Below the pieces are notes generated by a model. The model did no database searches, was not told the DNA's origin, and was given only the letters and a program-made list of their open reading frames with translations. A stretch of DNA of 64,000 bases from JAVJSD01 sp040219575 (GTDB taxonomy: Bacteria; Planctomycetota; Planctomycetia; Pirellulales; Pirellulaceae): assembly GCA_040219575.1 (NCBI GenBank), contig JAVJSD010000131.1, positions 31,890 to 95,889 on the forward strand. Direction: 5' to 3'. Position numbers and translations under genes: made by a program. This document shows positions 54,185-63,264 of the stretch, piece by piece. Position 1 is the first letter of the stretch. Each line of letters starts with the position of its first letter.

Positions 54185-55639
54185 CTACCGATGACGGTCG
54201 AGCTCGACGACGTTGTTGGCCGTCAGCACGGGGGCGGCCAACCCGGTCACGCTTTGCCGTTGGCCGATGATGCCGACCTGCTTTCGCAGGTGGCGATGAA
54301 GATTTCGCCCCGGAGCGGGGACGATGTACTGAATCACATGGCCCCGATCGTCGGTCAGCGCGAAGCGGGGAGCGATTTGGTTCTGGGAGTGAACCGGCAA
54401 CAGCCAGCCCACCCCGTCGTAACGGCCGTCGGCGGCGAGCTGTTCCAGCGACGCGGCGGGCTGCGTGAGGGCGTCGCCTGGCGACTGCGGCGAGGGCGTC
54501 GCGTTCGCGACGTCCGCGGCGGCGGACGTTTGCGAGGGCGGTACGAACAGCGTCTCGCCCGTCGACAGCTCCAGGTTCCGCACCGTCGTTGCGACCGAGG
54601 TCGTCTTGCCGTGCTGCAAATCCTCGAACTGGGAAATCTTGTCCAACAACAGTCGGGCCCTGCCGCGCTCGAGCGCGGTGTCGCCGGCCTCGATCAATCG
54701 CTCGGTCTTTTCGCGCAACGGGTTCAGGTTCCAGGACGCCATCGGCTGGGCGACGGCGGAGGAAAGTTCCAGATGCAGCATCCGCAGATCGTCGTCCCAC
54801 GGCGTCGCCGCGACGTTCGATCTCGCGACGTTCGCGGCGGGGGCGCCGCCTTCCTGACTCGCATCGTCGGTCTTGTCGCGTGCGACAAAGCCGTCGCTCG
54901 GTGTTTCGCGCCGGGCTGCGGTGGCTTCTGCGGTGGAATTCGCCGCGGATTGCGACCGGTCGCCGGCCACCGGAACCTGATGGTCGGTGGGCCGCACGTC
55001 GAGGTCGGTCAGATGCAGATCATCGGCCGACGCGGCGGGAGCGCGTGTCCCGGGGCGGACCGAATCGTTCGCGTCGACAACGTCGCTTTCCTCCGGGGCG
55101 TTCTGACCGGCGGTCACCGCCACGGCTCGCGGAGGAGGTGATGTGCGCTGCACGTCGCGCTGGTGAATCCAGCGGAACTCGCCGGCGGGGGGCGCGATCT
55201 TGTACCACGACTCGTCCTGGTCGGCCAACGACGCCAGATGCCGTTTGTCGGAAATCACGCGGACCCGCTCACCGGCGGAAAGCTTGACTTGCCACTTGTG
55301 TTGCGGCACACGCCCCACTCGGGCGCCGATCCAGGCCATCGTGCCATCCTGCACCACCCGGGCCACGCCGGAATCGGACGACAGCTCGAGGGCGCTGGCG
55401 GGGGCCCAACTGAAGCTTCCTTCGGGAGGTCGAATGCCGAGCCACTCGCCGTCGTCGATGCGGTACACCTCCACTTCGGCGCCGCGCCGCAGCATGTCGG
55501 TGGCGTAGTACGCGTCCCCCGGCCCGCTTCTGACCTGCGCCTCCTCGGCGACGACCGAGGCGGTATAGGGAAGCGACTGCGCGCCCAAGGCGCCGGGCAG
55601 CGCGCACGCCAGCAAGATCGCCATCAGCGAATTTCGCAT
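54185..55639 (-). CDS. Secreted SH3-type domain protein
   Basis: A 484-residue protein. The start at 55639 gives MRNSLMAILLACALPGALGAQ, a clean signal peptide; a much longer in-frame start at 55828 begins inside a terminator hairpin and is rejected. Two bacterial SH3-like modules are visible: VVAEEAQVRSGPGDAYYATDMLRRG...EWLGIRPPEGSFSWAP, and VSAG-type LSAGERVRVISDKRHL...WYKIAPPAGEFRWIH. A long Ala/Pro/Asp-rich linker and a C-terminal segment with DGRYDGVGWLLPVHSQNQ follow. It may bind cell-wall or surface polymers. Confidence 0.75.
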   Translation of the reverse strand: MRNSLMAILLACALPGALGAQSLPYTASVVAEEAQVRSGPGDAYYATDMLRRGAEVEVYRIDDGEWLGIRPPEGSFSWAPASALELSSDSGVARVVQDGTMAWIGARVGRVPQHKWQVKLSAGERVRVISDKRHLASLADQDESWYKIAPPAGEFRWIHQRDVQRTSPPPRAVAVTAGQNAPEESDVVDANDSVRPGTRAPAASADDLHLTDLDVRPTDHQVPVAGDRSQSAANSTAEATAARRETPSDGFVARDKTDDASQEGGAPAANVARSNVAATPWDDDLRMLHLELSSAVAQPMASWNLNPLREKTERLIEAGDTALERGRARLLLDKISQFEDLQHGKTTSVATTVRNLELSTGETLFVPPSQTSAAADVANATPSPQSPGDALTQPAASLEQLAADGRYDGVGWLLPVHSQNQIAPRFALTDDRGHVIQYIVPAPGRNLHRHLRKQVGIIGQRQSVTGLAAPVLTANNVVELDRHR

Positions 55640-55792
55640 GATGTATCCACCCGAGATTTCGGCCACGAGAAAAGATGCAAAGAGAAGCGAACGCCTTGTA
55701 GCGAGACCCGCGTGTTGGCTCAAGGCCAGATTCGCGAATACGGCGGTCGGGCGGCCGCTGATCGCGTGGTCGCGGGCGTCGTCGAAGTGCGC

Positions 55793-55827
55793 AAAAAAAT
55801 GGCCGGGCGACTTCCGCCGCCCGGCCA
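55793..55827 (-). terminator. Rho-independent terminator
   Basis: On the minus strand TGGCCGGGCG pairs perfectly with CGCCCGGCCA around an 8-base loop, followed at once by seven T residues. It would end transcription from the PilZ gene upstream. Confidence 0.85.
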
Positions 55828-56040
55828 CGTCCCCACAGGATGTTGTGGTTGCGAACTATGAAATCGGCGTCGACGACGCCGGCTCCGTTGGACTTCGCAC
55901 CTCAATTACGGAAGTGCGAAGCGACGCGAAAGGAAACCGATCCGCAAGAGGCGCCTGCCGGCGTCACCACGGAAACACGGCTTCCATCAGCACAGTCAAC
56001 TCGCCGCCGGAAGCGACGAGCGTATTTCCCGTTCTCGGTA

Positions 56041-56062
56041 CGACGGACGTCCACGTCCGTCG
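56041..56062. repeat. Short perfect palindrome (CGACGGAC family)
   Basis: CGACGGACGT-CC-ACGTCCGTCG, 10-bp arms. It matches the shorter copies at 2785-2807 and around 19250. Confidence 0.8.
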
Positions 56063-56084
56063 CGGTTGTTCTTCATCGATCCGC

Positions 56085-56540
56085 TCACGCGGTTCGCGAG
56101 CGAAAGGCGGGCGACACGATGGGCGTGTTGACCACGTCCACAAAACGTCCGCCGTTCTCGTACCAGCCATGTCGCGTGAAGCGGCACCGCGTCAGCACCA
56201 GCATCAGGTTGACCCACTGGCCCGGCCGGGTCTCGATCGAGGCGATCGCGCGGCGGTGCGTCAGCGGCTCTTCGTGATAAAAGTCTAGCCCACCTTCCGA
56301 GAGATGCTTGCCCAACACCACGAACGTTTCGCACAAGGCCTGGCCGTGCTCATCGACGGGCGTCAACGAGATCGGGTGCGGGAACGGAAACCGCTTGTCG
56401 CGCCGCCGCTCTCGGACCACCGTCTGCGAATTCAAGCCGTCCAGGACCTGCGTTACGGCGTTGCGCAGTCGTTCGTCGAGTCCGGAACGGTTGGCGCGGG
56501 CCGTAAATTGAGGACCTGGTTCGGCCGTCATTGCATGCAT
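56085..56540 (-). CDS. PilZ-domain protein
   Basis: A 151-residue protein. The start at 56540 is tentative; a Met three codons on and another ten codons upstream are also possible. ERRRDKRFPFPHPISL resembles the PilZ RxxxR motif, and GKHLSEGGLDFYHEEPL has the [DN]xSxxG turn with His in place of Asp/Asn. Such proteins bind c-di-GMP to control motility, pili or polysaccharides; with the changed residue, binding is uncertain. It is relevant to the degenerate GGDEF protein and the Tad operon in this window. A strong terminator lies downstream. Confidence 0.65.
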   Translation of the reverse strand: MHAMTAEPGPQFTARANRSGLDERLRNAVTQVLDGLNSQTVVRERRRDKRFPFPHPISLTPVDEHGQALCETFVVLGKHLSEGGLDFYHEEPLTHRRAIASIETRPGQWVNLMLVLTRCRFTRHGWYENGGRFVDVVNTPIVSPAFRSRTA

Positions 56541-56890
56541 GGCGGGTCTCGTTGATTCAGTACAGTTCACGGAAAAGTGCCGGTACGCTCGGGAGTTGTC
56601 TCGAAGGCCCCCGCGTCGCCGGGACGGCAGGGATCCCCCGAGGCTCCGCAGGATGGAAACCGGCGCGAAGGAAAAGGTTCACCTGCCGCTTACGGCGGAG
56701 GATGCGTCATCTTGTGTCATGCCCGAATCCGGCTCACGGCGCGGAAGTTGGATGCGTATCGCGCGGGCTATGCCCGCATCCCGAATGGGAATGCGATCTT
56801 GGCGAGGGGTATTACATATCTAGGTCACAAAGGGGGAGGCGTCAAACCGCTCCGCGGAAGTCCGCGGCTTGCACGGGCCGCCGTCAAGCG
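56541..56890. other. Intergenic region with small palindromes
   Basis: About 350 bases. GCGGGCTATGCCCGC (56763-56777), a neighbouring imperfect GCATCCC/GGGAATGC dyad, and CCGCGGAAGTCCGCGG (56852-56867) can form hairpins. No gene is convincing. Confidence 0.45.
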
Positions 56891-58162
56891 TCAGCGATCG
56901 CCAAACGCCGATTTCCGCGGGCGCCGGAAACGCTCTTGCGCGGCGCGAACCGACTTCAAGGCTCGGTCCAACACGACGATGTCCGGATGACGCGATTGTG
57001 CGGCCTCGAGCACTTGCAGCGCCTGTGCGAAGTCACGTTGTCCGCACAGCGACTCGGCCCAACGTCCCGCCACGTAGACGTCGTTCTCCACGAAGGGCGC
57101 GAACCTCGCATCGGCTCGGGCGCCTTCCGACAGCAGTTCGGCGGCCCGCCGGTAGCGCCCCGCCTCGCATTCCGCCAGGGCCCAATTGTTGATGGCCGCC
57201 GACAGGTTTTCGCGGGCGGCGGCGTCCTGTGCATCGAGCGACGCGGCGGTGCGCAGGCTGGCGACGGCGCCGGCGAACTGTCCCAGGCGATGTTGGCGAA
57301 CGCCCCGATTGTAATACAGCTTGGCGATCAACTGGATTTCGTCGAGGCCGCGGCCGCGCTGGCGCGCGGATTCCGTGAGGGGGCTTCGCTCGAACCAATC
57401 GGGACAGGTCGTCTGCACATCGAAGACGTCGCTCGTTTCCGCGTCGCCGGCCTCGATGTCGGCATCCACATCGCCGAGCACGCGGGAGAAGACATGCCCG
57501 GGAACCGAGATCGCTCGCGCCTCAACGCCCTGACGACGACAGAATTCGTTGTACAGGATTGTGGCGGTCAGGCAGTTGAATTCGCCTCCCTCGAGCGTGG
57601 CTCGCACGTCGGCCGCGTCGTCGTTGTAGGCGCCGGTCAGGATCGTCGCGTGCATCCATTGATGCAGGGCCCGCGCCTTCGACCACGACGAGGCGTCGCC
57701 GCGGTTCGATGCATCGATCGGCGAGCGAAGGCTTCGCACGAGCGTCGCCAGTTCGGCTTCTTCGTTCACTCCCCCCGCAATCAGCGCCGCCTCGAGCGGC
57801 GAGAAGCCGTCGAGACAACCGTCGGCGGCGTCGTGCAACATCCGTTCTTCAAGCGACGTCTCATCGAAGCCCGCCGGGTGCGTCGCCCCGCGAACCGAGG
57901 CGGCGGCGGCCAGTCCCACGATCGACGCCAACAAGGCCAGCCGCAGCAGGTCGGCCCGCGCGGGCGGCGATCCGCCCTGGCGACCACGGCACAGCGCCAA
58001 TTTGCCCCTCAGCGAGCCCCACGATGCGGCAGGTTTCAATTGGCGAAGGATCACGAGGCGCCGGTCCGGAGAGTCGCTGCAAAATTCGGCCCCGTTCCGC
58101 GGAGGGCCAAGCGACAAAACCCTACGTTGCAAAAACGCAACGTCCGCCGGCTCGCTTGTCAA
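56891..58162 (-). CDS. Transglutaminase-like/TPR protein
   Basis: Up to 423 residues; the true start is unclear because the first codons (TTG at 58162) are Arg/Pro-rich and precede the signal-like helix LLRLALLASIVGLAAAASVRGA. The next region has SIDASNRGDASSWSKARALHQWMH and EGGEFNCLTATILYNEFCRRQG, with GHVFSRV, a Cys-His pattern typical of SirB1/transglutaminase-like folds. The C-terminal third shows TPR units (YYNRGVRQHRLGQFAGAVASLR; AAELLSEGARADARF). Protein binding or peptide processing is possible. The gene diverges from 58308. Confidence 0.68.
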   Translation of the reverse strand: MTSEPADVAFLQRRVLSLGPPRNGAEFCSDSPDRRLVILRQLKPAASWGSLRGKLALCRGRQGGSPPARADLLRLALLASIVGLAAAASVRGATHPAGFDETSLEERMLHDAADGCLDGFSPLEAALIAGGVNEEAELATLVRSLRSPIDASNRGDASSWSKARALHQWMHATILTGAYNDDAADVRATLEGGEFNCLTATILYNEFCRRQGVEARAISVPGHVFSRVLGDVDADIEAGDAETSDVFDVQTTCPDWFERSPLTESARQRGRGLDEIQLIAKLYYNRGVRQHRLGQFAGAVASLRTAASLDAQDAAARENLSAAINNWALAECEAGRYRRAAELLSEGARADARFAPFVENDVYVAGRWAESLCGQRDFAQALQVLEAAQSRHPDIVVLDRALKSVRAAQERFRRPRKSAFGDR

Positions 58163-58307
58163 TTCGGCCCGAGGAAACTAGGCTAAAGAGACGCTTGGGC
58201 GGAGTTTTCCACGCGATCGTCACCATCCCACCTGATCGAATTCGCCCACGAGGCCGGGGACCGTCCCGGGCCGTTCTTTCCCTCTCCCGACTGATGGACT
58301 CGTGATC

Positions 58308-61300
58308 ATGCCCTGTCGCCGTTTCCTCGCCGCGTTCGCCGTCTTGCTCGCCGCCGCCGGTTCGCTGACGGCCCAGCAGACTCCGCCGCCCGAGGAGCCG
58401 GTAGTCTCCCCCGCCAGCGACGAGGCCGCCAGCGCCGCGGAGGCGTTCCAGAAGCCGGAAGCCTGGCAGGTTCAGTTGTTCGCCGCCGAACCGCACGTGG
58501 CCAATCCCGTCGCCTTCGGCATCGACGCCCAGGGACGCGTCTATGTCTGCGAATCGTTCCGGCAAGGCAAGGGAATCGAAGACAACCGCAAACACAATGT
58601 CTGGCTCGACGACGACCTCGCGGCCCAAACTGTCGAAGACCGCCTGGCCTACATCAAGAAGCACCTCGGCGAGAACGCGATCGACTACACCAAAAACGAC
58701 GACCGCATCCGCCTGCTGACCGACACCGACGGCGACGGCCGGGCCGACGCCTCCACCGTCTTCGCCAACCACTTCAACAACATCCTCGACGGCACCGGCG
58801 CCAGCGTGCTCGCCCGTGGCGGCGACGTGTACTACACCTGCATCCCGCACCTCTGGCGTTTGAAGGATGCCGACGGCGACGGCCAGGCCGATCAGCGCGA
58901 AAGCCTGTACTCCGGCTACGGCGTCCGCTTCGCCTTCCGCGGCCACGACATGCACGGACTGATCGTCGGCCCCGACGGCAAGCTGTATTTCAGCATCGGC
59001 GACCGCGGCTACCATGTCGTCACCGACGACGGCCGCACGCTGCACGATCCCGAATCGGGCGCCGTCTTCCGCTGCAACCTCGACGGCAGCGAGCTGGAGG
59101 TGTTCGCCACGGGACTGCGCAATCCGCAGGAGCTCGCCTTCGACGACTATGGCAACCTGTTCACCGGCGACAACAACAGCGACAGCGGCGACAAGGCCCG
59201 CTGGGTGTACGTCGTCGAAGGGGGCGACACGGGCTGGCGGATGGCCTACCAGTACCTGGCGGACCGCGGTCCGTTCAACCGCGAGAAGATCTGGCATCCG
59301 CAGCACGAGGGGCAACCGGCTTACATCGTGCCGCCGATCGCCAATCTGGCCGACGGTCCCTCGGGACTGGCCTACTATCCCGGCACGGGACTCTCCGACC
59401 ATTACAACGGCCGCTTCTTCCTTTGCGACTTCCGCGGCAACGCCGGCCGCAGCGGCATCCGCACCTTCCGCGTGAAGCCCAAGGGGGCGTTTTTTGAACT
59501 GGTCGACCAAGAGCAAACGATCTGGAACATCCTGGCCACCGACGTCGACTTCGGTCCCGACGGCGGCGTGTATGTGAGCGACTGGGTCGACGGCTGGACC
59601 GGCGTCGGGCAAGGCCGCATCTACCGCTTCTTCGATCCCGCGCACGCCCAGAAGGACGAGACCAACAGCGTGGCGAGTCTGCTGCGCGACGGATTCTCGC
59701 AGCGCAGCGTCGAGCAATTGCAGACGTTGCTCTCGCACGCCGACCGACGCGTTCGGCAGGAGTCGCAGTTCGCCCTGATCGACAAAGCGAAGTCGGGCGA
59801 GGAGACGGCGCTGGCCGCATTGACGTCGACCGCGCGGTCGTCGGACGACCTGCTCGCGCGGCTGCACGCCGTGTGGGGCCTCGCGCAGATCGACGCGGCC
59901 GACCCGCTGATCGAATTGCTCGAGGACGACGACGACGAAGTTCGCGCGCAAGCCGCCAAGCTGCTCGGCGAAATCGACTGGCAGGGAGAACGCAGCGCGG
60001 CCGCAGCCAACGAACGCGCCAACGACCGCGCCAATGACCGCGCCAACGAGCGTCTGATCGCGCTGCTGGCCGACGAGAGCCTTCGCGTCCGCTACTTCGC
60101 CGCCAATTCGCTGGGAAAACTCGGTCGCGACGAGTCGGTTCCCGCCCTGCTGGCCATGCTCGACGACAACGCCACGGGCGATCCCGTCTTGCGCCACGGC
60201 GGCGTGATGGGACTGGTCGGATGCGCCGATCGCGCGGCCCTCGAATCGGCGGCCGATCATTCGTCCGCCGCTGTCCGAATGGGCGTGCTGCTGGCCATGC
60301 GCCGCAAGCAGATCCCCAGCGTCGCCGGCTTTCTTCAAGACGGCGAACCGACCATCGTCATGGAAGCCGCCCGGGCGATTCACGATGTCCCCATCGCCGA
60401 GGCGATGCCCGATCTGGCGGCGTTGATCTCGCGGCCCTCGACCGACGACGCCCTGCTGCGTCGCGTGCTGAACGCGAACTACCGCCAGGGAGGCGCGGAG
60501 AACGCCGCGGCGCTGGCCCACTTCGCCGGCAGCAGCGAAGCGCCCGAGGCGATGCGGCTCGAAGCGCTGGCGATGTTGGAGCATTGGGCCGAGCCCTCGC
60601 CGCGCGACCGCGTGCTGAATATGTGGCGGCCGCTGCCGCCGCGCGACCGGCAAACGGCCGTCGACGCCGTGAAGGCCGCGCTGCCGGGCATCCTCGCCTC
60701 CAGCGGCAAGGTGCAAAGCGATGGCGCCAAGCTGGCAGCCCGCTATGGCATCCAGGACGCCGCCCCCGTGTTGCGGCAGGTGCTGGCCGACGAGAAGCTC
60801 GACGCGGCGACGCGTGGAGACGCCCTCGACGCGCTGGCCCGGCTCGACGTGTCCGATCTCGACGCTTCGATTCTGAACGCCATGGAGTCCCAGGCGCCGG
60901 CCCTGCGCGCGGTCGCCCGCCGCGTGTTGGCCGACCGCAAGCCGGAACTCGCGGTCTCGGTCCTGGCCCACGCCGTCCTGACCGGCGAGCTCGTCGAGCG
61001 CCAGTCGGCGCTGGAAACGCTTGCCACGATCAAGTCCGCGGCGGCCGAAGACGCGCTCCGCGGCGCGGTGGAGAAACTTCTCGCCGGGGAGATCCCCGCC
61101 GATACACGGCTCGACGTAGTGCTCGCGGCCCAAGCGCGCGGCTCCGACGATTTGCAGGAATTGCTCGTCCAGTACGAGGCCGCCGCCCCAGCCGACAATC
61201 CGCTTGCCAAATATCGCGACACGCTCGAAGGCGGCGACGCCGATCGCGGGCGACGCATCTTCTTCGAACGCACCGAGGTCTCCTGCGTCCGCTGCCACCG

Positions 61301-61676
61301 CGTCGACGGTAGCGGCGGCGACGTCGGTCCCGAACTCTCGAAAGTCGGACTCGAAAAGAAACGCGATTACCTGCTCGAAGCGGTCGTCGATCCCAACCGC
61401 GCCATCGCCAAGGGCTTCGAATCGGTGCTGGTCGCCGACGACGAGGGCCGTATCTTCTCCGGCATCGTGCGGCACGAAGACGACAAGATCCTCCGCCTGA
61501 TGACGCCCGAGGGCCGCCAGATCGACATCAACCAGAACGCCATCGAGGCCCGTCGCGCCGGCAAGTCGGCGATGCCCGAGGACCTCGTCAAGCAGCTCTC
61601 GCTCGCCGACATCCGCGACCTGGTCGCCTTCCTCTCCAGCCTGCAAAACGAACAGGCCGGCCAAGAGCACAAGTAG
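58308..61676 (+). CDS. PVC-type membrane-bound dehydrogenase: propeller, HEAT repeats, cytochrome c
   Basis: A 1122-residue secreted protein; ATG at 58308 is preferred over GTG 6 bases upstream. The signal peptide is RRFLAAFAVLLAAAGSLTA. Residues 45-460 form a glucose/sorbosone-dehydrogenase-like propeller (LLTDTDGDGRADASTVFA, FRGHDMHGLIVGPDGKLYF, LFTGDNNSDSGDKARW). About 470-900 hold HEAT repeats; a 12-bp repeat at 60012-60050 adds an ANDR insert there. The C-terminal 130 residues contain one CVRCH haem site. The layout is the well-known planctomycete sugar-type dehydrogenase/cytochrome fusion. It probably oxidises a polyol or sugar in the periplasm. Confidence 0.88.
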   Translation: MPCRRFLAAFAVLLAAAGSLTAQQTPPPEEPVVSPASDEAASAAEAFQKPEAWQVQLFAAEPHVANPVAFGIDAQGRVYVCESFRQGKGIEDNRKHNVWLDDDLAAQTVEDRLAYIKKHLGENAIDYTKNDDRIRLLTDTDGDGRADASTVFANHFNNILDGTGASVLARGGDVYYTCIPHLWRLKDADGDGQADQRESLYSGYGVRFAFRGHDMHGLIVGPDGKLYFSIGDRGYHVVTDDGRTLHDPESGAVFRCNLDGSELEVFATGLRNPQELAFDDYGNLFTGDNNSDSGDKARWVYVVEGGDTGWRMAYQYLADRGPFNREKIWHPQHEGQPAYIVPPIANLADGPSGLAYYPGTGLSDHYNGRFFLCDFRGNAGRSGIRTFRVKPKGAFFELVDQEQTIWNILATDVDFGPDGGVYVSDWVDGWTGVGQGRIYRFFDPAHAQKDETNSVASLLRDGFSQRSVEQLQTLLSHADRRVRQESQFALIDKAKSGEETALAALTSTARSSDDLLARLHAVWGLAQIDAADPLIELLEDDDDEVRAQAAKLLGEIDWQGERSAAAANERANDRANDRANERLIALLADESLRVRYFAANSLGKLGRDESVPALLAMLDDNATGDPVLRHGGVMGLVGCADRAALESAADHSSAAVRMGVLLAMRRKQIPSVAGFLQDGEPTIVMEAARAIHDVPIAEAMPDLAALISRPSTDDALLRRVLNANYRQGGAENAAALAHFAGSSEAPEAMRLEALAMLEHWAEPSPRDRVLNMWRPLPPRDRQTAVDAVKAALPGILASSGKVQSDGAKLAARYGIQDAAPVLRQVLADEKLDAATRGDALDALARLDVSDLDASILNAMESQAPALRAVARRVLADRKPELAVSVLAHAVLTGELVERQSALETLATIKSAAAEDALRGAVEKLLAGEIPADTRLDVVLAAQARGSDDLQELLVQYEAAAPADNPLAKYRDTLEGGDADRGRRIFFERTEVSCVRCHRVDGSGGDVGPELSKVGLEKKRDYLLEAVVDPNRAIAKGFESVLVADDEGRIFSGIVRHEDDKILRLMTPEGRQIDINQNAIEARRAGKSAMPEDLVKQLSLADIRDLVAFLSSLQNEQAGQEHK

Positions 61677-61705
61677 CGCCAGACCGAAGCCGCCAACCAT
61701 TCCTG

Positions 61706-61760
61706 GTAGCGCAGTTCGCCAGAATTCCGACGGACTTCGCAAAGCTGGCGACTTCCGAAA
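61706..61760. repeat. Degenerate REP-like subfamily A palindrome
   Basis: GTAGCGCAGTTCGCCAGAATTCCGA faces GCTGGCGACTTCCGAAACC. It lies between the convergent dehydrogenase and GNAT genes. Confidence 0.65.
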
Positions 61761-61814
61761 CCACGACCTACTGAGACGTCCAGGAACCTTCCCGCCGTCG
61801 CCCATCGCAGTCGG

Positions 61815-62744
61815 CTAACCACCGAGAAGCTGCTTGTTCGCCGTCATCGTCGTCACGAGCGACTCCACCTCCGCCACGGGCATCAGCCGCCGTTGAAGGA
61901 AACCCCACACCGGGTTGCCGGCCGCCACGCCGAGCGTGCTGCGACGGGCGTCGGGGGCCGTGTCGAGGTGGCGGGTGATCGCCTCGCGCAGCAGGTGCAA
62001 ACCGACGCCGCGGCCGGGAACCTCCGGCCGGACGAACAGGCTGGTGTAGCGCAACACGTCGGGCTGAATACGGTGCGTCACCATCCAGCCCGAGACCCGG
62101 CCGCGATAGCGCAAGCCAAGGCTCGTGCTTTCGTCCTCGAGTTGCGCTTCCCGAAACGGCGAGATATAGGCGGGAAACCAGGGGCTGCGGCGCTGCTCGT
62201 CGAGCAGTTCGTCGCGTTCTTCGTCGGAGAGCGTCGTCCAGGGGAACAGCGAACAACCCTCCGGCAACGGACGCGGCGCGAGCCATTTCGCCTGGCGGAC
62301 GGTGCGGTGCGTGTCGGGCCCCAGGCGCAGCAGGTGCATTCGGGGCTTGGGCGTCGACCAACCTTGGCGGGCGAGCATCCGCTCGATGCCGGCCGTCGGT
62401 CGCTCTCCCGACGGGTAAGTGATGGCGGCGTTGCGGACGCCGGCGGCGGCCATCCGCCGCTCGATCTCCGCCAGCAAACTCCCGCCGATCCCCTGTCCGC
62501 GGTGCGACTTGGCCACGAACAGCGAGACGATCTCGGCCGACGGAGCGTCGTGCTTCTCGTTCTCGCCAAGCACGGCCAAGGCGAGCCCGACCGGTTGTCC
62601 CGCATGCTCGGCCCCGACGGCCAGTCGCCGAGCGTCGCCCCTTAGCCCCAGCAACAGCGGTTGATAGGTGGGATAGGTCAGTCCCGCGTAGGACAACGCC
62701 GCATCGGAATCGGCGATCTCGCTCAGGCGGACGAGGGGCGGCAT
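61815..62744 (-). CDS. Tandem-GNAT acyltransferase, probable RiPP tailoring enzyme
   Basis: A 309-residue protein of two GNAT domains. The N-terminal copy has the acyl-CoA loop VSLFVAKSHRGQGIGGSLL (RGQGIG, 82-87); the C-terminal copy has YTSLFVRPEVPGRGVGLHLL (PGRGVG, 243-248), slightly degenerate. The start at 62744 is 2 bases after the stop of the peptide gene; GAGG abuts it, so translation is probably coupled. It is the last gene of a three-gene operon with two Nif11-type precursors, so it may acylate the core peptides; self-protection by acetylating the product is the alternative. It could also be an unrelated acetyltransferase. Confidence 0.82.
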   Translation of the reverse strand: MPPLVRLSEIADSDAALSYAGLTYPTYQPLLLGLRGDARRLAVGAEHAGQPVGLALAVLGENEKHDAPSAEIVSLFVAKSHRGQGIGGSLLAEIERRMAAAGVRNAAITYPSGERPTAGIERMLARQGWSTPKPRMHLLRLGPDTHRTVRQAKWLAPRPLPEGCSLFPWTTLSDEERDELLDEQRRSPWFPAYISPFREAQLEDESTSLGLRYRGRVSGWMVTHRIQPDVLRYTSLFVRPEVPGRGVGLHLLREAITRHLDTAPDARRSTLGVAAGNPVWGFLQRRLMPVAEVESLVTTMTANKQLLGG

Positions 62745-62746
62745 CC

Positions 62747-63010
62747 TCAAAAAATCCCGCTGCGCAGCGCGGGAATCCACAGCGGAGCGCTGACCCAGGC
62801 CAGCACGGTCGCCTTGCCGCCGGCGATCAACTCCAACTCGAGGTCGGAAAGCTCGTCGCCATTGGGCGGAAGCACCGGAACATCGAAACCGTGGGCCCGC
62901 GCGACGGCGGCGGCGGCGGGCAAACCGCCCGCCGCCAGCGCCGCGCGAATCTCCTCGCCAAAGACCGCATCGGCAGCGGCCCGGCGTTGGATTTGAGCCA
63001 GGACCGTCAT
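62747..63010 (-). CDS. Nif11-type RiPP precursor peptide 2
   Basis: An 87-residue peptide. Residues 1-65 are a Nif11-type leader (MTVLAQIQRRAAADAVFGEE ... ELSDLELELIAGG) ending in a Gly-Gly site; the 22-residue core starts with Lys66 and is hydrophobic with two Trp (KATVLAWVSAPLWIPALRSG..). The leader is identical at 50 of 65 positions to peptide 1, with unrelated cores. The start at 63010 is 2 bases after peptide 1's stop and lacks its own strong ribosome-binding site, so coupled translation is likely. Confidence 0.85.
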   Translation of the reverse strand: MTVLAQIQRRAAADAVFGEEIRAALAAGGLPAAAAVARAHGFDVPVLPPNGDELSDLELELIAGGKATVLAWVSAPLWIPALRSGIF

Positions 63011-63012
63011 GG

Positions 63013-63264
63013 CTACAGCAGCAATCCGAGCAGGCCGATGCCCAGAAGCGTGCCCGCGTCGACGCCCTTGCCGCCGGCGATCAGCTCCAATTCAAGATCC
63101 GAAAGCTCCTCGCTGGCCGGCGCCAGGGCGGGAACGTCGAAGCCATTGCGTCGGGCGACATCCGCGGCGGCCGGCAGCCCACCATGGGACAACGCGGTGC
63201 GAATCTCGTTGCCAAACACCGCGTCACTGGCGGCGCGCTGCTGAATTTGAGCCAGAATGGTCAT
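63013..63264 (-). CDS. Nif11-type RiPP precursor peptide 1
   Basis: An 83-residue peptide. The start at 63264 has a perfect GGAGGT site 6 bases upstream (63271-63276). Residues 1-65 form the leader (MTILAQIQQRAASDAVFGNE ... GFDVP ... ELSDLELELIAGG), matching Nif11/nitrile-hydratase-like leaders that end in a double-Gly cleavage site. The core is 18 residues, KGVDAGTLLGIGLLGLLL: Lys, Asp and a Gly/Leu helix. It is the first gene of the operon; a mobile-element relic lies 95 bases upstream. No ABC exporter or other modifying enzyme is in the window. Confidence 0.85.
   Translation of the reverse strand: MTILAQIQQRAASDAVFGNEIRTALSHGGLPAAADVARRNGFDVPALAPASEELSDLELELIAGGKGVDAGTLLGIGLLGLLL

Larger units (their letters stand above)
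55640..56084. other. Intergenic region with a terminator and a palindrome
   Basis: About 445 bases between two minus-strand genes. It contains the intrinsic terminator at 55793-55827 and the CGACGGACGT palindrome at 56041-56062. No gene is seen. Confidence 0.5.

Noticed and set aside
55640..55828. Extended N-terminus for the SH3-type protein
   Set aside because: It would begin inside a perfect terminator hairpin, and the downstream Met gives a clean signal peptide.
58122..61805. 1227-codon frame on the minus strand
   Set aside because: Antisense to the propeller-HEAT-cytochrome gene with intact motifs on the plus strand.
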